From contig NZ_AHJE01000034.1 of assembly GCF_000243095.1 (NCBI RefSeq), positions 1-61,306 on the forward strand: 61,306 nt of DNA, read 5' to 3'. A program made the position numbers and the translations under genes. The first letter of the stretch is position 1, and each line of letters starts with the position of its first letter. This document shows, piece by piece, positions 48,633 to 56,620 of this stretch. The stretch comes from Cupriavidus basilensis OR16 (GTDB taxonomy: Bacteria > Pseudomonadota > Gammaproteobacteria > Burkholderiales > Burkholderiaceae). The notes beneath the pieces are model-generated. The model made no database searches. It had not been told where the DNA came from and was given only the letters and a program-made list of their open reading frames with translations.

Positions 48633-49046
48633 TCATCCCAGCGATGGATCGTACGGCAAGACCTGCTCGCGCTCGTCCGGCTGGTTGCGCGCAACGATGG
48701 CTTTAGCGGGCGTCGTCGCACTCAGGTTGAACGGCTGGTGCGGCACCCCCGGCGGTATGAACAGGAATTCGCCGGCTTCGGAGATGACCGACTGGCGCAG
48801 CCCCGGCCCGTAGCGGGTCTCGACACGCCCGTCCAGCACGTAGATGCCCGTCTCGTAGCCGCAGTGCACGTGTGGCTCGGCGTGCCCGCCCGGCGGCACG
48901 ACCACGAGGTACATCGACAAGCCCTTGGCACCCGCGCTAAGCGCGGAAATGCCGACGAAGTAGGGCAAGCGCTGGCTGGTTGCGATTTCCCGGTCGGGAC
49001 GCACCGGGACCAGGGTCGCTTCGATACTGGATGAAAGGTCCGGCAT
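48633..49046 (-). CDS. Cupin-domain protein
   Basis: A 137-residue single cupin. Motif 1 is GGHAEPHVHCGYETGIYVLDGRVETRYG, with metal ligands His, His and Glu, and motif 2 is PGVPHQPFNLS. The start MPDLSSSIEATL lies just after a possible hairpin (GCCGG-TTTT-CCGGC). The protein could be a small metal-dependent enzyme or sensor; no substrate can be named. It is 31 bases upstream of the GNAT gene on the same strand and probably co-transcribed. Confidence 0.84.
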   Translation of the reverse strand: MPDLSSSIEATLVPVRPDREIATSQRLPYFVGISALSAGAKGLSMYLVVVPPGGHAEPHVHCGYETGIYVLDGRVETRYGPGLRQSVISEAGEFLFIPPGVPHQPFNLSATTPAKAIVARNQPDEREQVLPYDPSLG

Positions 49047-49153
49047 GCGCGCTCCTCTCGCTATCCCGACGAGGAATTCTACGCCGGAAAACCGGCAGGG
49101 GGAGGCCACCAGCGGCCTGCCCCCTGCCCGTCCGGCCGGCGGCGAAAAGCCGC

Positions 49154-49576
49154 TCAGAGATGGCGCACGGGCGTGTCCACTTTCTGGTGCGCGTCCGCAT
49201 CGAGCGACTTTTCCGCATGGTCTCCGGAGACCCCCTTGTAGTACAGGTGCACCCCGATCGCCAGCGAGTCGTGGCGGATTTCCTGGAACGCTTTCCATGC
49301 CTTGGCGGGGTCCTTGAACACCAGGTAGTGCGCTTCCTGGGAAACCAGCGTGGCAACCTCGTGCAGGCCGTGGCCGTGCAGCGTGCTGACCAGTGCGTCA
49401 AGGCTTGTATGCGTGCGTGCGTCCGTGCGCGGGTACAGCATGTGGAGCACGGCCACGCGCTGGTCGGCTACCAGCGCCGACAGGGCAACGAGGATCTCCT
49501 GGTGGTTGAGCGCGGTAACGACGCTGTCGGCGGCACCTTGTTGCTTGGGGAATAGTGCTTCGATGGTGGAACTCAT
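49154..49576 (-). CDS. Conserved-looking protein of unknown function
   Basis: A 140-residue protein, MSSTIEALFPKQQGAADSVVTALN, with AGGAAGTG before the start. It appears soluble, with a mixed alpha/beta pattern and several histidines (LSTLHGHGLHEVATLV, YYKGVSGDHAEKSLDADAHQKVD). I do not recognise a family. The frame is well defined by codon usage, and its start is supported by the ribosome site. A 107-base gap separates it from the cupin gene. The 198 bases upstream of it show no features. Confidence 0.6.
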   Translation of the reverse strand: MSSTIEALFPKQQGAADSVVTALNHQEILVALSALVADQRVAVLHMLYPRTDARTHTSLDALVSTLHGHGLHEVATLVSQEAHYLVFKDPAKAWKAFQEIRHDSLAIGVHLYYKGVSGDHAEKSLDADAHQKVDTPVRHL

Positions 49577-49774
49577 GGGATCACTTCCTTTCCTGCTGAC
49601 TTGGGTGAAAGCGCACCGGGATGCGCTTAGGCACGGGGCTCCGCCAATAACATGACATCCTGCTTCTCCGATGGCGGAGCGCGACATGATCACTGGACAC
49701 CCTCGGATTAACGCTGCATCCGGGGATCTCGCCGACATCCAGTACGGCATGGCGAGGCCTGAATTTACTCCTCT

Positions 49775-50038
49775 TCAGCGATTAGGGGAAACCCTGAGAT
49801 AAACCGATACACATTCCTGCACGCCGGACAATACCGCCCGGCCCGCGCCAGCGCTAGACGTGGCGCCTCCGTTTCTTCTGGTGCAATGCGTCAATCCGGA
49901 TTTCGCAACGCACGGCGACCACGCCGTGGCGTCGAACGCCTCGTGATCGCGCACGGCGCCCGCGGGCGGTTGCCTTGGAATGGCAAGGCCGATCGCGGCG
50001 ATGTCGGCAGGGGTTTCCGGGCGGATTGTCAGTGCCAT
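49775..50038 (-). pseudogene. Remnant of a GNAT acetyltransferase with a large internal deletion
   Basis: MALTIRPETPADIAAI is a typical GNAT N-terminus of the YhbS type. It is followed directly by LAIPRQPPAGAVRDHEAFDA, which matches the extreme C-terminus of such proteins (usually PAGxVxYHEAF). The central ~120-130 residues with the acetyl-CoA site are missing. Beyond HEAFDA the frame continues for about 45 codons of probably non-coding sequence. This resembles the internal deletion in the RidA gene at 24249-24503. The start is ATG 50038. Confidence 0.6.
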
Positions 50039-50072
50039 GGGGTCGTCGGGAAACGAAACACCGCGACCGGAC

Positions 50073-50687
50073 TTATGGCTTTGCGAGTGCGGACTGGAAG
50101 GCAGGATCCACCAGCAACACGCCCACCAGCTTGCGGTAGAGCGCCTCATATTGCCCGGCTGCCTGCGGGATGGCAGTCGCGCCGACGAATGGCGAGTCCC
50201 ATGTGGCAGTGACATCGAGCCGCTTGTCGTAGCACACGTTACCGGCCCGGGTCACGACGAACCGGGCCCCGAGCGAAGCCGTTCCCTGGCCAATGGGCGC
50301 GTCCACCTGGCTGTCAGCCAAGACGCCGCTCACTACGGCATCCGCGCCAGGATCCAGCAAGCCGGCAGAAGCCAGTTCCACCCGCAACGTCTGCCGCAAG
50401 TACTGCGCAAAGGAATCCTCCACGGGCGAACGCAGCTTGTTGCTCCGGATGCTGACGCCCTGGTCCAGCCCCGCACCCTTTGCCGGGTCCGGTGTAAAAC
50501 GGCCAACCTCCACGGGCGCCAGGCCGGCCCCACGGAGCTTTGCCGCGTTCTCGATCGTCGCCTTCGGCTGGCCCATGCGCATTTCCGCGCACCCCGCCAG
50601 CTGCAGCAGCCCTGCCATGCAGATCAGCAGGGCCGCCAGGCGGCAGGCACGCCCGCGACCGCCAGCATCAATGGAAGGATGCGTCAT
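50073..50687 (-). CDS. Predicted outer-membrane lipoprotein
   Basis: A 204-residue protein with a signal peptide and lipobox LAGC-AE (near residue 33). The mature part (MGQPKATIENAAKLRGAGLAPVEVGRF) contains a conserved-looking NCYDK-like segment (AGNVCYDKRLDVTATW) and ends with LLVDPAFQSALAKP. It resembles the broad group of YajG/LptE-like small periplasmic lipoproteins in layout, but I cannot place it in a family. Its start overlaps the end of the next lipoprotein gene by 20 bases, so they are co-translated. Confidence 0.7.
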   Translation of the reverse strand: MTHPSIDAGGRGRACRLAALLICMAGLLQLAGCAEMRMGQPKATIENAAKLRGAGLAPVEVGRFTPDPAKGAGLDQGVSIRSNKLRSPVEDSFAQYLRQTLRVELASAGLLDPGADAVVSGVLADSQVDAPIGQGTASLGARFVVTRAGNVCYDKRLDVTATWDSPFVGATAIPQAAGQYEALYRKLVGVLLVDPAFQSALAKP

Positions 50688-51306
50688 CGGACAGATCCTT
50701 CAAGGCATTGCTCAGTACGTCGCGCGTCATCTTCTGAGCCGCCACGGCCATGTTCTCGGACTTCACAGCGCCGGCCGGGGGGCTGGCATTACCCAGCGTC
50801 GTATGGATGGCATGGCGCGCCGTCTTCACGATGGGGGTGGATTGCCCGGCCGGCAGATAGCTGACGGTACAGATATAGCCATCCGTAACGGCACTGCCCG
50901 CCAGGCCAAAGGTGAGCCCCGTCACGAAGCCCTTGCTCGCCGCGTCCGTCGTCAAGGGAACATTGTTGAGTGTCACGCTGAGCAGGGAAGCCCCCGGCAC
51001 CGGCTCCGTTGCGACGGTGGAAAACAGGCCGCTCTCCTTAACCTGCTTGGCCACGTCCTCCTTCAGGAAACTGGTGACCCGTGCATTGGGCGCGCCCTTG
51101 GTCTGGAACTCGAACACGAGCTGTACTTGCTTTGGCTGCTCTGGTTTTTTCATGTCGGCTACCGGGACCTCCTTGGTCGCGGTATCCACATAGGTGCTGG
51201 CACATCCGGACAGCAGCGCGGCGCCGCTGACCAACAAAGCCAGCGAGAGCTGACGAATGAAAGAACGACCCGAATTACCCGAATGATTTCTGTTCGTGAA
51301 TTGCAT
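50668..51306 (-). CDS. Predicted lipoprotein, partner of the overlapping gene
   Basis: A 212-residue protein. The signal peptide FIRQLSLALLVSGAALLSGC ends in the lipobox LSGC. The mature part has a coiled, basic stretch (EVPVADMKKPEQPKQVQLVFEFQTKG) and a beta-rich region (ASLLSVTLNNVPLTT, YICTVSYLPAG). The glycine-rich segment KGFVTGLTFGLAGSAVTDGY could be membrane-associated. Function is unknown. It is the first of a two-gene lipoprotein operon; the 155 bases upstream carry no clear promoter. Confidence 0.7.
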   Translation of the reverse strand: MQFTNRNHSGNSGRSFIRQLSLALLVSGAALLSGCASTYVDTATKEVPVADMKKPEQPKQVQLVFEFQTKGAPNARVTSFLKEDVAKQVKESGLFSTVATEPVPGASLLSVTLNNVPLTTDAASKGFVTGLTFGLAGSAVTDGYICTVSYLPAGQSTPIVKTARHAIHTTLGNASPPAGAVKSENMAVAAQKMTRDVLSNALKDLSDDASFH

Positions 51307-51461
51307 GACTCTTCTTCTGTTTATTGGAGTTTGATCCGTCAGCATACGGGTGACCGAGATGCCCGCTCGCCAAAGGATAGCCGCCGCAAGGTGGCGGCAT
51401 GCATAGTAACGGTCAGGTACAGCGGAGATAGACCCTACCGAGGGAGGGGGCGCGTAGCGCG

Positions 51462-51671
51462 CTAGTCCAGCTGGAAGCTGATCGGCTGCGTCGCCGTGTA
51501 AGCCGTCGCCTGGCCAGCATCGGCAGGCGCGCAATCTCGTGACAACGCGTACTTCTGATAGATGGCGCTTTTGAAGGTCTCGATCGCCGAGTCAGGCAGG
51601 AGCGAGTCCGAGCCTGACATCCGCGCTCCGCCAGGGGTGTTGGCAAACGGCCGGATGTACGGGACGTTCAA
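51462..51671 (-). CDS. Small open frame after the APS kinase gene, possibly a gene remnant
   Basis: Sixty-nine codons from a TTG (LNVPYIRPFANTPGGARM), or 52 from the internal ATG (MSGSDSLLPDSAIETF), ending in QPISFQLD. The frame is the same as that of the upstream kinase gene and follows its stop after five codons. Codon usage looks coding (GC-rich third positions), but no family is recognised and no ribosome site is clear. It could be the tail of a gene whose front was deleted, or a small exported factor of the adhesin operon. Confidence 0.35.
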   Translation of the reverse strand: MNVPYIRPFANTPGGARMSGSDSLLPDSAIETFKSAIYQKYALSRDCAPADAGQATAYTATQPISFQLD

Positions 51672-51686
51672 CCGGACGCGTTCATT

Positions 51687-52253
51687 TCACGCTGGCGATA
51701 GCCGCACTGCCAATGCCGCGTAGATCGAATCCGCCGCCAGCTCCGGCCCGACGACTTCGGTATCGATCGCCAGGTCAGGTGCAAGCGGTGTTTCGTACGG
51801 AGCGCTCAAGCCGGTGAACTGGCTGATCTGCCCGGCTGACGCCTTGGCATAGAGTCCCTTGGCATCGCGCTGCGCGCAGACCGCGAAGCTAGCGCTGAGG
51901 AACACTTCAAGGAACGCGTCACCGCCGATAATCTCGCGCGCCTGCTGGCGCTGGCTGCGCAGCGGCGAGATGAATGCCGCCACCACCCACAGCCCGCTGC
52001 GATTGGCGAGCCTGGCCACTTCGGCGGCGCGGCGGATGTTCTCCGTGCGGTCCTCGGGCGAAAAACCGAGATCGCGATTGAGGCCGGCACGCATTTCATC
52101 CCCATCGAGCAGCAGCACCGGATGGCCGGCGGCCAGCATCCGTTTGCGCAGGGTGTGGCTGAGCGTGGTCTTGCCCGCCCCCGATAGCCCGGTGATCCAT
52201 ACCGTTCCCGGCCAGTGCCTGGTGTCGTTCGATGCGTTTGGCGCAAAGTGCAT
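51687..52253 (-). CDS. cysC: Adenylylsulfate (APS) kinase
   Basis: This 188-residue enzyme phosphorylates adenylylsulfate with ATP to give PAPS, the universal sulfate donor. The P-loop GLSGAGKTT is at residues 22-30. LLLDGDEMRAGLNRDLGFS, the phosphoserine/lid region FISPLRSQRQQAREI and the conserved KGLYAKASAGQISQFTG are all present, so it should be active. No cysD/cysN sulfurylase or cysH gene lies nearby. Instead it follows the M50-HlyD chimera by 39 bases on the same strand, at the end of the adhesin-export operon. This points to sulfation rather than cysteine synthesis. Confidence 0.9.
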   Translation of the reverse strand: MHFAPNASNDTRHWPGTVWITGLSGAGKTTLSHTLRKRMLAAGHPVLLLDGDEMRAGLNRDLGFSPEDRTENIRRAAEVARLANRSGLWVVAAFISPLRSQRQQAREIIGGDAFLEVFLSASFAVCAQRDAKGLYAKASAGQISQFTGLSAPYETPLAPDLAIDTEVVGPELAADSIYAALAVRLSPA

Positions 52254-52292
52254 GCTGTGCGTGATCCGGTATGTTTGCGTGGGGCTGCGCGA

Positions 52293-54392
52293 TCAAAGGC
52301 CGCGTTCGCGCTGCATCAGACCCAGCAGCGCGGTCCAGGCATCGCCCGCCAGGCTATGGCGCTGGCGGGCCAGCAGCACGGTACCCGGCAATTCGCGTGT
52401 CAGAGGCAGCGAGTCGCAATGCGACAAGCGCACGCGGAAGATGGCCGTGGTTGGCGCCAGTCCGTTGTGCTGGCTGCGCGTAACCGCAATGGGGCCGCCA
52501 TAGAGGCTGGCCAGCGTGCGCTGCTCGAGGCCGGCCACATTGACCTGGTCCGTCTGCGCGGCGGCGCAACGCACCGAGCCGAACTCCGGCAGGTTGGCAA
52601 CAAAAACGCCGCTGCTGCCGGCGCTGAGCGTGGCGTGATCCTGCTCGCCGATGAAGGCTTCTGCTTTCAGCGCGTTATCCTGGCCGACGATATGGTAAAG
52701 CGGCTCGCCGCGAGCCAGCCATGCGCCGTCGGCGAGAAACAGGTTGGCATCCACCACGCGCCCGGCAAACGGCGCCCGCACTTCCAGGCGTTTTCGCTCT
52801 TCGGCAAGGCCCGTCACTTCCGCCTGGGCGGCGGCCCAGCGGCGGCGCAGCACGTCGCCCTCCTCGCGCAGCTTGGTGGCGAACGGTTGCTGCTCCATTT
52901 GCCAGCGCAGTTGCTGTGCCTGCGCCTGCGCGGCGGCCAGGCGGAAGTCCAGTTCCGGCGAGACCAGCTGCGCCAGCAACTGGCCCGCGGCGACAGTCTG
53001 CCCCGCTTGCACCGCGCCACCGCTCACATAGCCGGGCTGGGCCGCATAGAGCGACTGGCTCTGGCTGGCGCTGAGCACGGCCGGCGCGCGCAGGGTGCCG
53101 CGCCATGGAATCACGACAAGGGCAAGCAGCAAGCCGAGCAGGACCACGGCGCGCCTGGTCTGCGCGTTCCAGTGGATATCCGCACGGCGCCGCCGCCATA
53201 CCAGCACTTCACGAACCACCGGCATGACGATGAACACGCCTAGCTCGATGGCCAGCAGGGCCAGCCCCAGCGTCTTGAAGAACAAGTGATAGACGGTCAG
53301 TGCGATGCCGAAGAACAAGCCGAGCCGGTACAGCCAGGTCAGGATGGCAAAGACAATGAGGAAGCGGCGCCGCGAGACGGAAAAGGGCTCGGGCACCGGA
53401 TCCCCGAAGCCGAACAGCCGCTCGCGCAGCCACCAGCGTGCCATCGCAAATGCCCGGTCGTGCAGGTTGGGCATATTGAGCCAGTCCGCCAGCAGGAAGT
53501 AGCCGTCGAACCGCATGAACGGGCTGGCATTGATGGCAAGGGTCAGCAGCCATGTGCTGGTCGCCAGCATGAACACCCCGGCGCGCAACGGCCCGTCCGG
53601 CAGAAAGCTCCACGCTACCGTGGCAAAGGCGGCCAGCGCCAGTTCCGAGAGCATGCCGGCCGCGCCGATCTTGAGCCGGTCCTCGCGCCGCATCAGCTTC
53701 CAGGCTTCATTGGTGTCCGTATAGAGCACCGGCCACATCACCAGGAAAGCGATCCCCATCGTGGGTACGCGGCAGCCGTAACGGTACGCGGTAAACGCGT
53801 GGCCCAGCTCATGCAGCACCTTGGCCAGCGACAGCGCCAGCCCGATGCCCAGCAATCCTTGCAAGCCCGCATAGGAAGCAAAGGTATGGGTAAATTCATC
53901 CCAGCGGCGCGATACCAGGTAAAGGCCAAGCAAGGCAACCATCCCCACGCCCCACCAGAAACGCGGCTTGAACGCCCATTCGACCCACGGCGCGCAACGC
54001 TGCAGCATGGGCATGGGCCGCACCAGGGGCATGCGGAAGAACAAGTAATGCTTGAGCAGCCACATGGCCTTGCTCACGCGGTGCGCGCCCGCGATGCGGC
54101 CCAGCCGCGCGCTGTCTTCTGCCCGCCACGCAAGCAGCAGGTTGTGCCGGTGGAGCAACTGCACCACCGCTTCGAGGTCGTCCTCGCCCACGGTCAGCGT
54201 GGTCTCGCGGTTCACCGCATCCAGCAACGCGCGCGCATCGCCAAGCGACCAGCGCGAAAGGATCTCGAATGCCGGCCAGGATAGTTGATAGAACTTGTTG
54301 GCGGCCGGGTCGTGCAAGGTCCAGGTGGGTGCGCCGCTGGTATCGGCCGGGCCGGGGTGCAGCGTCAGGTCCTGACGTAATGGGGGCAGCAC
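52293..54392 (-). CDS. PqqD-like / site-2 protease (M50) / HlyD chimeric membrane protein
   Basis: A 699-residue protein. Residues 1-90 resemble a PqqD-type peptide-binding domain (WTLHDPAANKFYQLSWPAFEIL). About eight membrane helices follow, with the zinc motif HELGH (194-198), and, on another helix, NASPFMRFDGY, whose Asp296 is the expected third ligand. After residue 450 a HlyD-like adaptor part begins: LYAAQPGYVSGGAVQAGQTVAAGQLLAQLVSPELD, a coiled hairpin, then VRAPFAGRVVDANLFLADGAWL. The layout is that of proteins annotated as peptide zinc metalloproteases linked to HlyD. It is the third of the export components, 1 base from the GAF-HlyD gene. It may act as a processing-translocation subunit. 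Confidence 0.85.
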   Translation of the reverse strand: MLPPLRQDLTLHPGPADTSGAPTWTLHDPAANKFYQLSWPAFEILSRWSLGDARALLDAVNRETTLTVGEDDLEAVVQLLHRHNLLLAWRAEDSARLGRIAGAHRVSKAMWLLKHYLFFRMPLVRPMPMLQRCAPWVEWAFKPRFWWGVGMVALLGLYLVSRRWDEFTHTFASYAGLQGLLGIGLALSLAKVLHELGHAFTAYRYGCRVPTMGIAFLVMWPVLYTDTNEAWKLMRREDRLKIGAAGMLSELALAAFATVAWSFLPDGPLRAGVFMLATSTWLLTLAINASPFMRFDGYFLLADWLNMPNLHDRAFAMARWWLRERLFGFGDPVPEPFSVSRRRFLIVFAILTWLYRLGLFFGIALTVYHLFFKTLGLALLAIELGVFIVMPVVREVLVWRRRRADIHWNAQTRRAVVLLGLLLALVVIPWRGTLRAPAVLSASQSQSLYAAQPGYVSGGAVQAGQTVAAGQLLAQLVSPELDFRLAAAQAQAQQLRWQMEQQPFATKLREEGDVLRRRWAAAQAEVTGLAEERKRLEVRAPFAGRVVDANLFLADGAWLARGEPLYHIVGQDNALKAEAFIGEQDHATLSAGSSGVFVANLPEFGSVRCAAAQTDQVNVAGLEQRTLASLYGGPIAVTRSQHNGLAPTTAIFRVRLSHCDSLPLTRELPGTVLLARQRHSLAGDAWTALLGLMQRERGL

Positions 54393-54393
54393 G

Positions 54394-55755
54394 TTAAAGG
54401 CCTATCCACTGGCGCGCCACCGTCAACGGACGGCGCAGCGCATGATAGAGAAAAGGGACCCAGCCGGCGGACAGCCGCGCGGTGCCGCGCAGCCCAAGCC
54501 GCGGCACGTCCTTGGCGGCAAAGCTGGCGCGCACGCGATAGGCCAGGACGCCGCCGTCGGTTTCGGCCGCGGCGTAGGACACGCTGATGATGCGGGCATC
54601 GAACGCCTGGGTCGGGTTGGCGTCCGGGTAGAAGGTGATCGTGTCGCCCGCCTGGATGCTGACCTGCTCCGCCACCGGCATCTGCGCGGTGAGTTCCACC
54701 TTGGCCGGATCGGCCAGCAGCAGTACCTTCTCGCCGATGGTGACGGCCTTGCCCTGCCAGTCGTTCACATCACCGAACACGGCCACGCCCTCGCGCTCGG
54801 CCTTGACCTGCACGCGCGCGAGTTGCCTGGCGGTGTAATCGAGTTCCAGCGCCCTCTGGTCCAGCTCGCCGCGGGACTGGGCCATCTTGAGGCGGCTCTC
54901 GTCGTCGGTCACCGCCATCTGCGCCGACTGGCGATAGGTCTCCTGCGCCGTGTCGTAAGCACGCTCGGCCACGGCGCGGCGGGTCTGCAGCGCCACCGTG
55001 TCCAGGCTGAACAGCGGCGCGCCTTGCGGCACCGGTTGGTTCGGCTGGACGTACACGCGCTCGATCACGCCATCGAGCGGCGCGCGAACCAGGAACGGAT
55101 CGCGCGCGGACACCTCGGCCGGCGCCAGCACGGTGAGCCGCATGGGAATCAGGCAGACCACCAGCAGGCCAAGCAGGACCCGGCGGCGTGTTCGCCCGGG
55201 CCGCAGCATGGCCTTGAGCCGCTGGCCCAGCGGCTGCGCGGGCCGGAACGCCGCCAGGGCGTGGCCGTAGGCGTGCGTGACTTCGGCCAGCACCGCCAGT
55301 TCGTGTTCGGAGAACGGCGTTTCGCGCGCGAGCAGCAGCGCGCCGTCGCGCCGGCCGAGCTGGTCCTTCAGCGGCAGCCACAGGGCGTGCGCCGGCAGCC
55401 AGTCCGCCCAGTCCGCGCTGGTTTTAGCTGGCGCGCCGTCTTTAGCTGGCGCGCCGTCAGCGTCGAGTGCCGAGGTATCGGCGTGGGCATGGGCCAGCCC
55501 ACGGCAGAGCTGGGTCAGCCATTGCAGGTAGGGCGCGTTCGCGTCGGCCTGCGGCAGGCCGGAGACGGCCGAGACATGGCCCAGGCCGCTCTCCAGCCAG
55601 ACCGCTGCCTGCCGGTAGGGCACGAGGCTGAGCGTCTCGTTGGCCATCACGAACCCGAGCGCCTCCACGTTTTGCGCTTCCCGCGCGCGGCGCTCCAGTT
55701 GCAGCAGCGCGAGCAGCGGAGCAACCGCCGTCGGTGTATCGGCGCCTTGCGTCAT
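54394..55755 (-). CDS. HlyD-family adaptor with a GAF-like N-terminal domain
   Basis: The first ~165 residues of this 453-residue protein resemble a GAF domain (NETLSLVPYRQAAVWLESGLGHVSAVSGLPQAD, then DGALLLARETPFSEHELAVLAEVTHAYGHALAA). A single helix (RRRVLLGLLVVCLIPMRL) precedes the barrel-sandwich adaptor (LVRAPLDGVIERVYVQPNQPVPQGAPLFSL), a coiled hairpin and the beta-barrel. Two copies of DGAPAK, encoded by an 18-bp repeat, lie in a linker. The GAF part would be cytoplasmic, so it may sense a signal and gate export. The stop lies 1 base before the chimera start, and the start overlaps the upstream adaptor gene by ATGA. Confidence 0.85.
   Translation of the reverse strand: MTQGADTPTAVAPLLALLQLERRAREAQNVEALGFVMANETLSLVPYRQAAVWLESGLGHVSAVSGLPQADANAPYLQWLTQLCRGLAHAHADTSALDADGAPAKDGAPAKTSADWADWLPAHALWLPLKDQLGRRDGALLLARETPFSEHELAVLAEVTHAYGHALAAFRPAQPLGQRLKAMLRPGRTRRRVLLGLLVVCLIPMRLTVLAPAEVSARDPFLVRAPLDGVIERVYVQPNQPVPQGAPLFSLDTVALQTRRAVAERAYDTAQETYRQSAQMAVTDDESRLKMAQSRGELDQRALELDYTARQLARVQVKAEREGVAVFGDVNDWQGKAVTIGEKVLLLADPAKVELTAQMPVAEQVSIQAGDTITFYPDANPTQAFDARIISVSYAAAETDGGVLAYRVRASFAAKDVPRLGLRGTARLSAGWVPFLYHALRRPLTVARQWIGL
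55423..55458. repeat. Perfect 18-bp tandem repeat in the GAF-HlyD gene
   Basis: The 18-base unit TTTAGCTGGCGCGCCGTC is present at 55423-55440 and 55441-55458. It is in frame and duplicates the residues DGAPAK in the linker between two halves of the GAF-like region. Copy change would alter only linker length. Confidence 0.92.
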
Positions 55756-56522
55756 TTGTCGGGGAAACTCGCCCAGCCGCTCATGCCCGGCAGCAAGGAG
55801 GCCTGGCTGCCATCGATCTTGCCGGTAATGGAAATCGCCTGGCTCACCGGGTCGATCCTGGCGCCAATGCGGCTGACCTTGGCCGGGAACGACTGGTTGA
55901 GCTCATCGACCAGGACCGTGAAGGGCGTACCGGGCTTGATGCGCGCGAGCCACCTGGACGGCACGATCATCTGCAACTCCAGATCGCTGGAATCGACGAT
56001 CTCCAGCAGCGGCTTGCCCGGCGTGACGAACTCGTGCGCCATCGCCAGGCGCTTGGTCACGCGGCCCGAGAAAGGCGCCGCGATGCTGCACTTGCTGACG
56101 GTGGAACGCATATAGGCGGCTTCCGCAGCCGATTCCTTGGCCTTGGCTTCCGCCTGCTCGATCTCCAGCTTGCCGACCGAGTTCAACTCCGCCAGGCGCT
56201 TGTTGACGGCAAGCACCTTCTGCGCGGCGCTGGCGGAGGCCTCGGCCTTGTGAAGCTGGGCGTTGAACAGCGCGCAGTCGAATGACACCAGCGTCTGGCC
56301 GGCGCGGAAACTGTCGCCGTCGCGCAACGGCAGCCGGTCGATCTTGGCGTTGAGCTCGCTGGAGATCGTGGCGAAGTCGCGCGCGGCCAGCTGGGTGCGG
56401 ATACGGCCATCCTTGTCGGCGCCGGCAAACGTGGTGGGAGCGGCCACGGGTGCCGCGCCGGCAGCGGCTGCCGCCAGCAGCAGCGAAATCAAGGCGGCGG
56501 CGTTCAATGCAAAGCGTTTCAT
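55752..56522 (-). CDS. Small HlyD/RND-type periplasmic adaptor
   Basis: A 256-residue protein with a signal peptide (MKRFALNAAALISLLLAAAAAGAA), a lipoyl half-motif (FATISSELNAKIDRLPLRDGDSFRAGQTLVSFDC), a short coiled hairpin (AEASASAAQKVLAVNKRLAEL), the second half-motif (AAPFSGRVTKRLAMAHEFVTPGKPLLEIVD) and a beta-barrel. It is the shortest of three HlyD-type proteins in the operon and may contact the TolC-like channel. Its stop overlaps the GAF-HlyD gene. An octamer repeat of about 75 bases lies between it and the tolC-like gene. Confidence 0.87.
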   Translation of the reverse strand: MKRFALNAAALISLLLAAAAAGAAPVAAPTTFAGADKDGRIRTQLAARDFATISSELNAKIDRLPLRDGDSFRAGQTLVSFDCALFNAQLHKAEASASAAQKVLAVNKRLAELNSVGKLEIEQAEAKAKESAAEAAYMRSTVSKCSIAAPFSGRVTKRLAMAHEFVTPGKPLLEIVDSSDLELQMIVPSRWLARIKPGTPFTVLVDELNQSFPAKVSRIGARIDPVSQAISITGKIDGSQASLLPGMSGWASFPDK

Positions 56523-56546
56523 TGCGGAGTTACGGTAAAACCAAGT

Positions 56547-56620
56547 GACTGGATGACTGGATGACTGGATGACTGGATGACTGGTTTGCTGGGTGACTGG
56601 TTTGCTGGGTGACTGGATTA
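56547..56620. repeat. Degenerate 8-bp tandem repeat between the tolC- and hlyD-like genes
   Basis: From 56547 the plus strand reads GACTGGAT four times, then alternating GACTGGTT and TGCTGGGT (two each), then GACTGGAT and into the tolC stop codon. About nine octamers fill the whole intergenic gap. Eight bases do not keep frame and alter spacing between the two genes when copy number changes. Confidence 0.85.

Noticed and set aside
51687..52253. APS kinase as part of a cysteine biosynthesis operon
   Set aside because: No sulfurylase, sulfite reductase or PAPS reductase gene is nearby, whereas the spacing ties it to the export genes.
56547..56620. CRISPR-like array
   Set aside because: Units are 8 bases without spacers; it is a simple tandem repeat.
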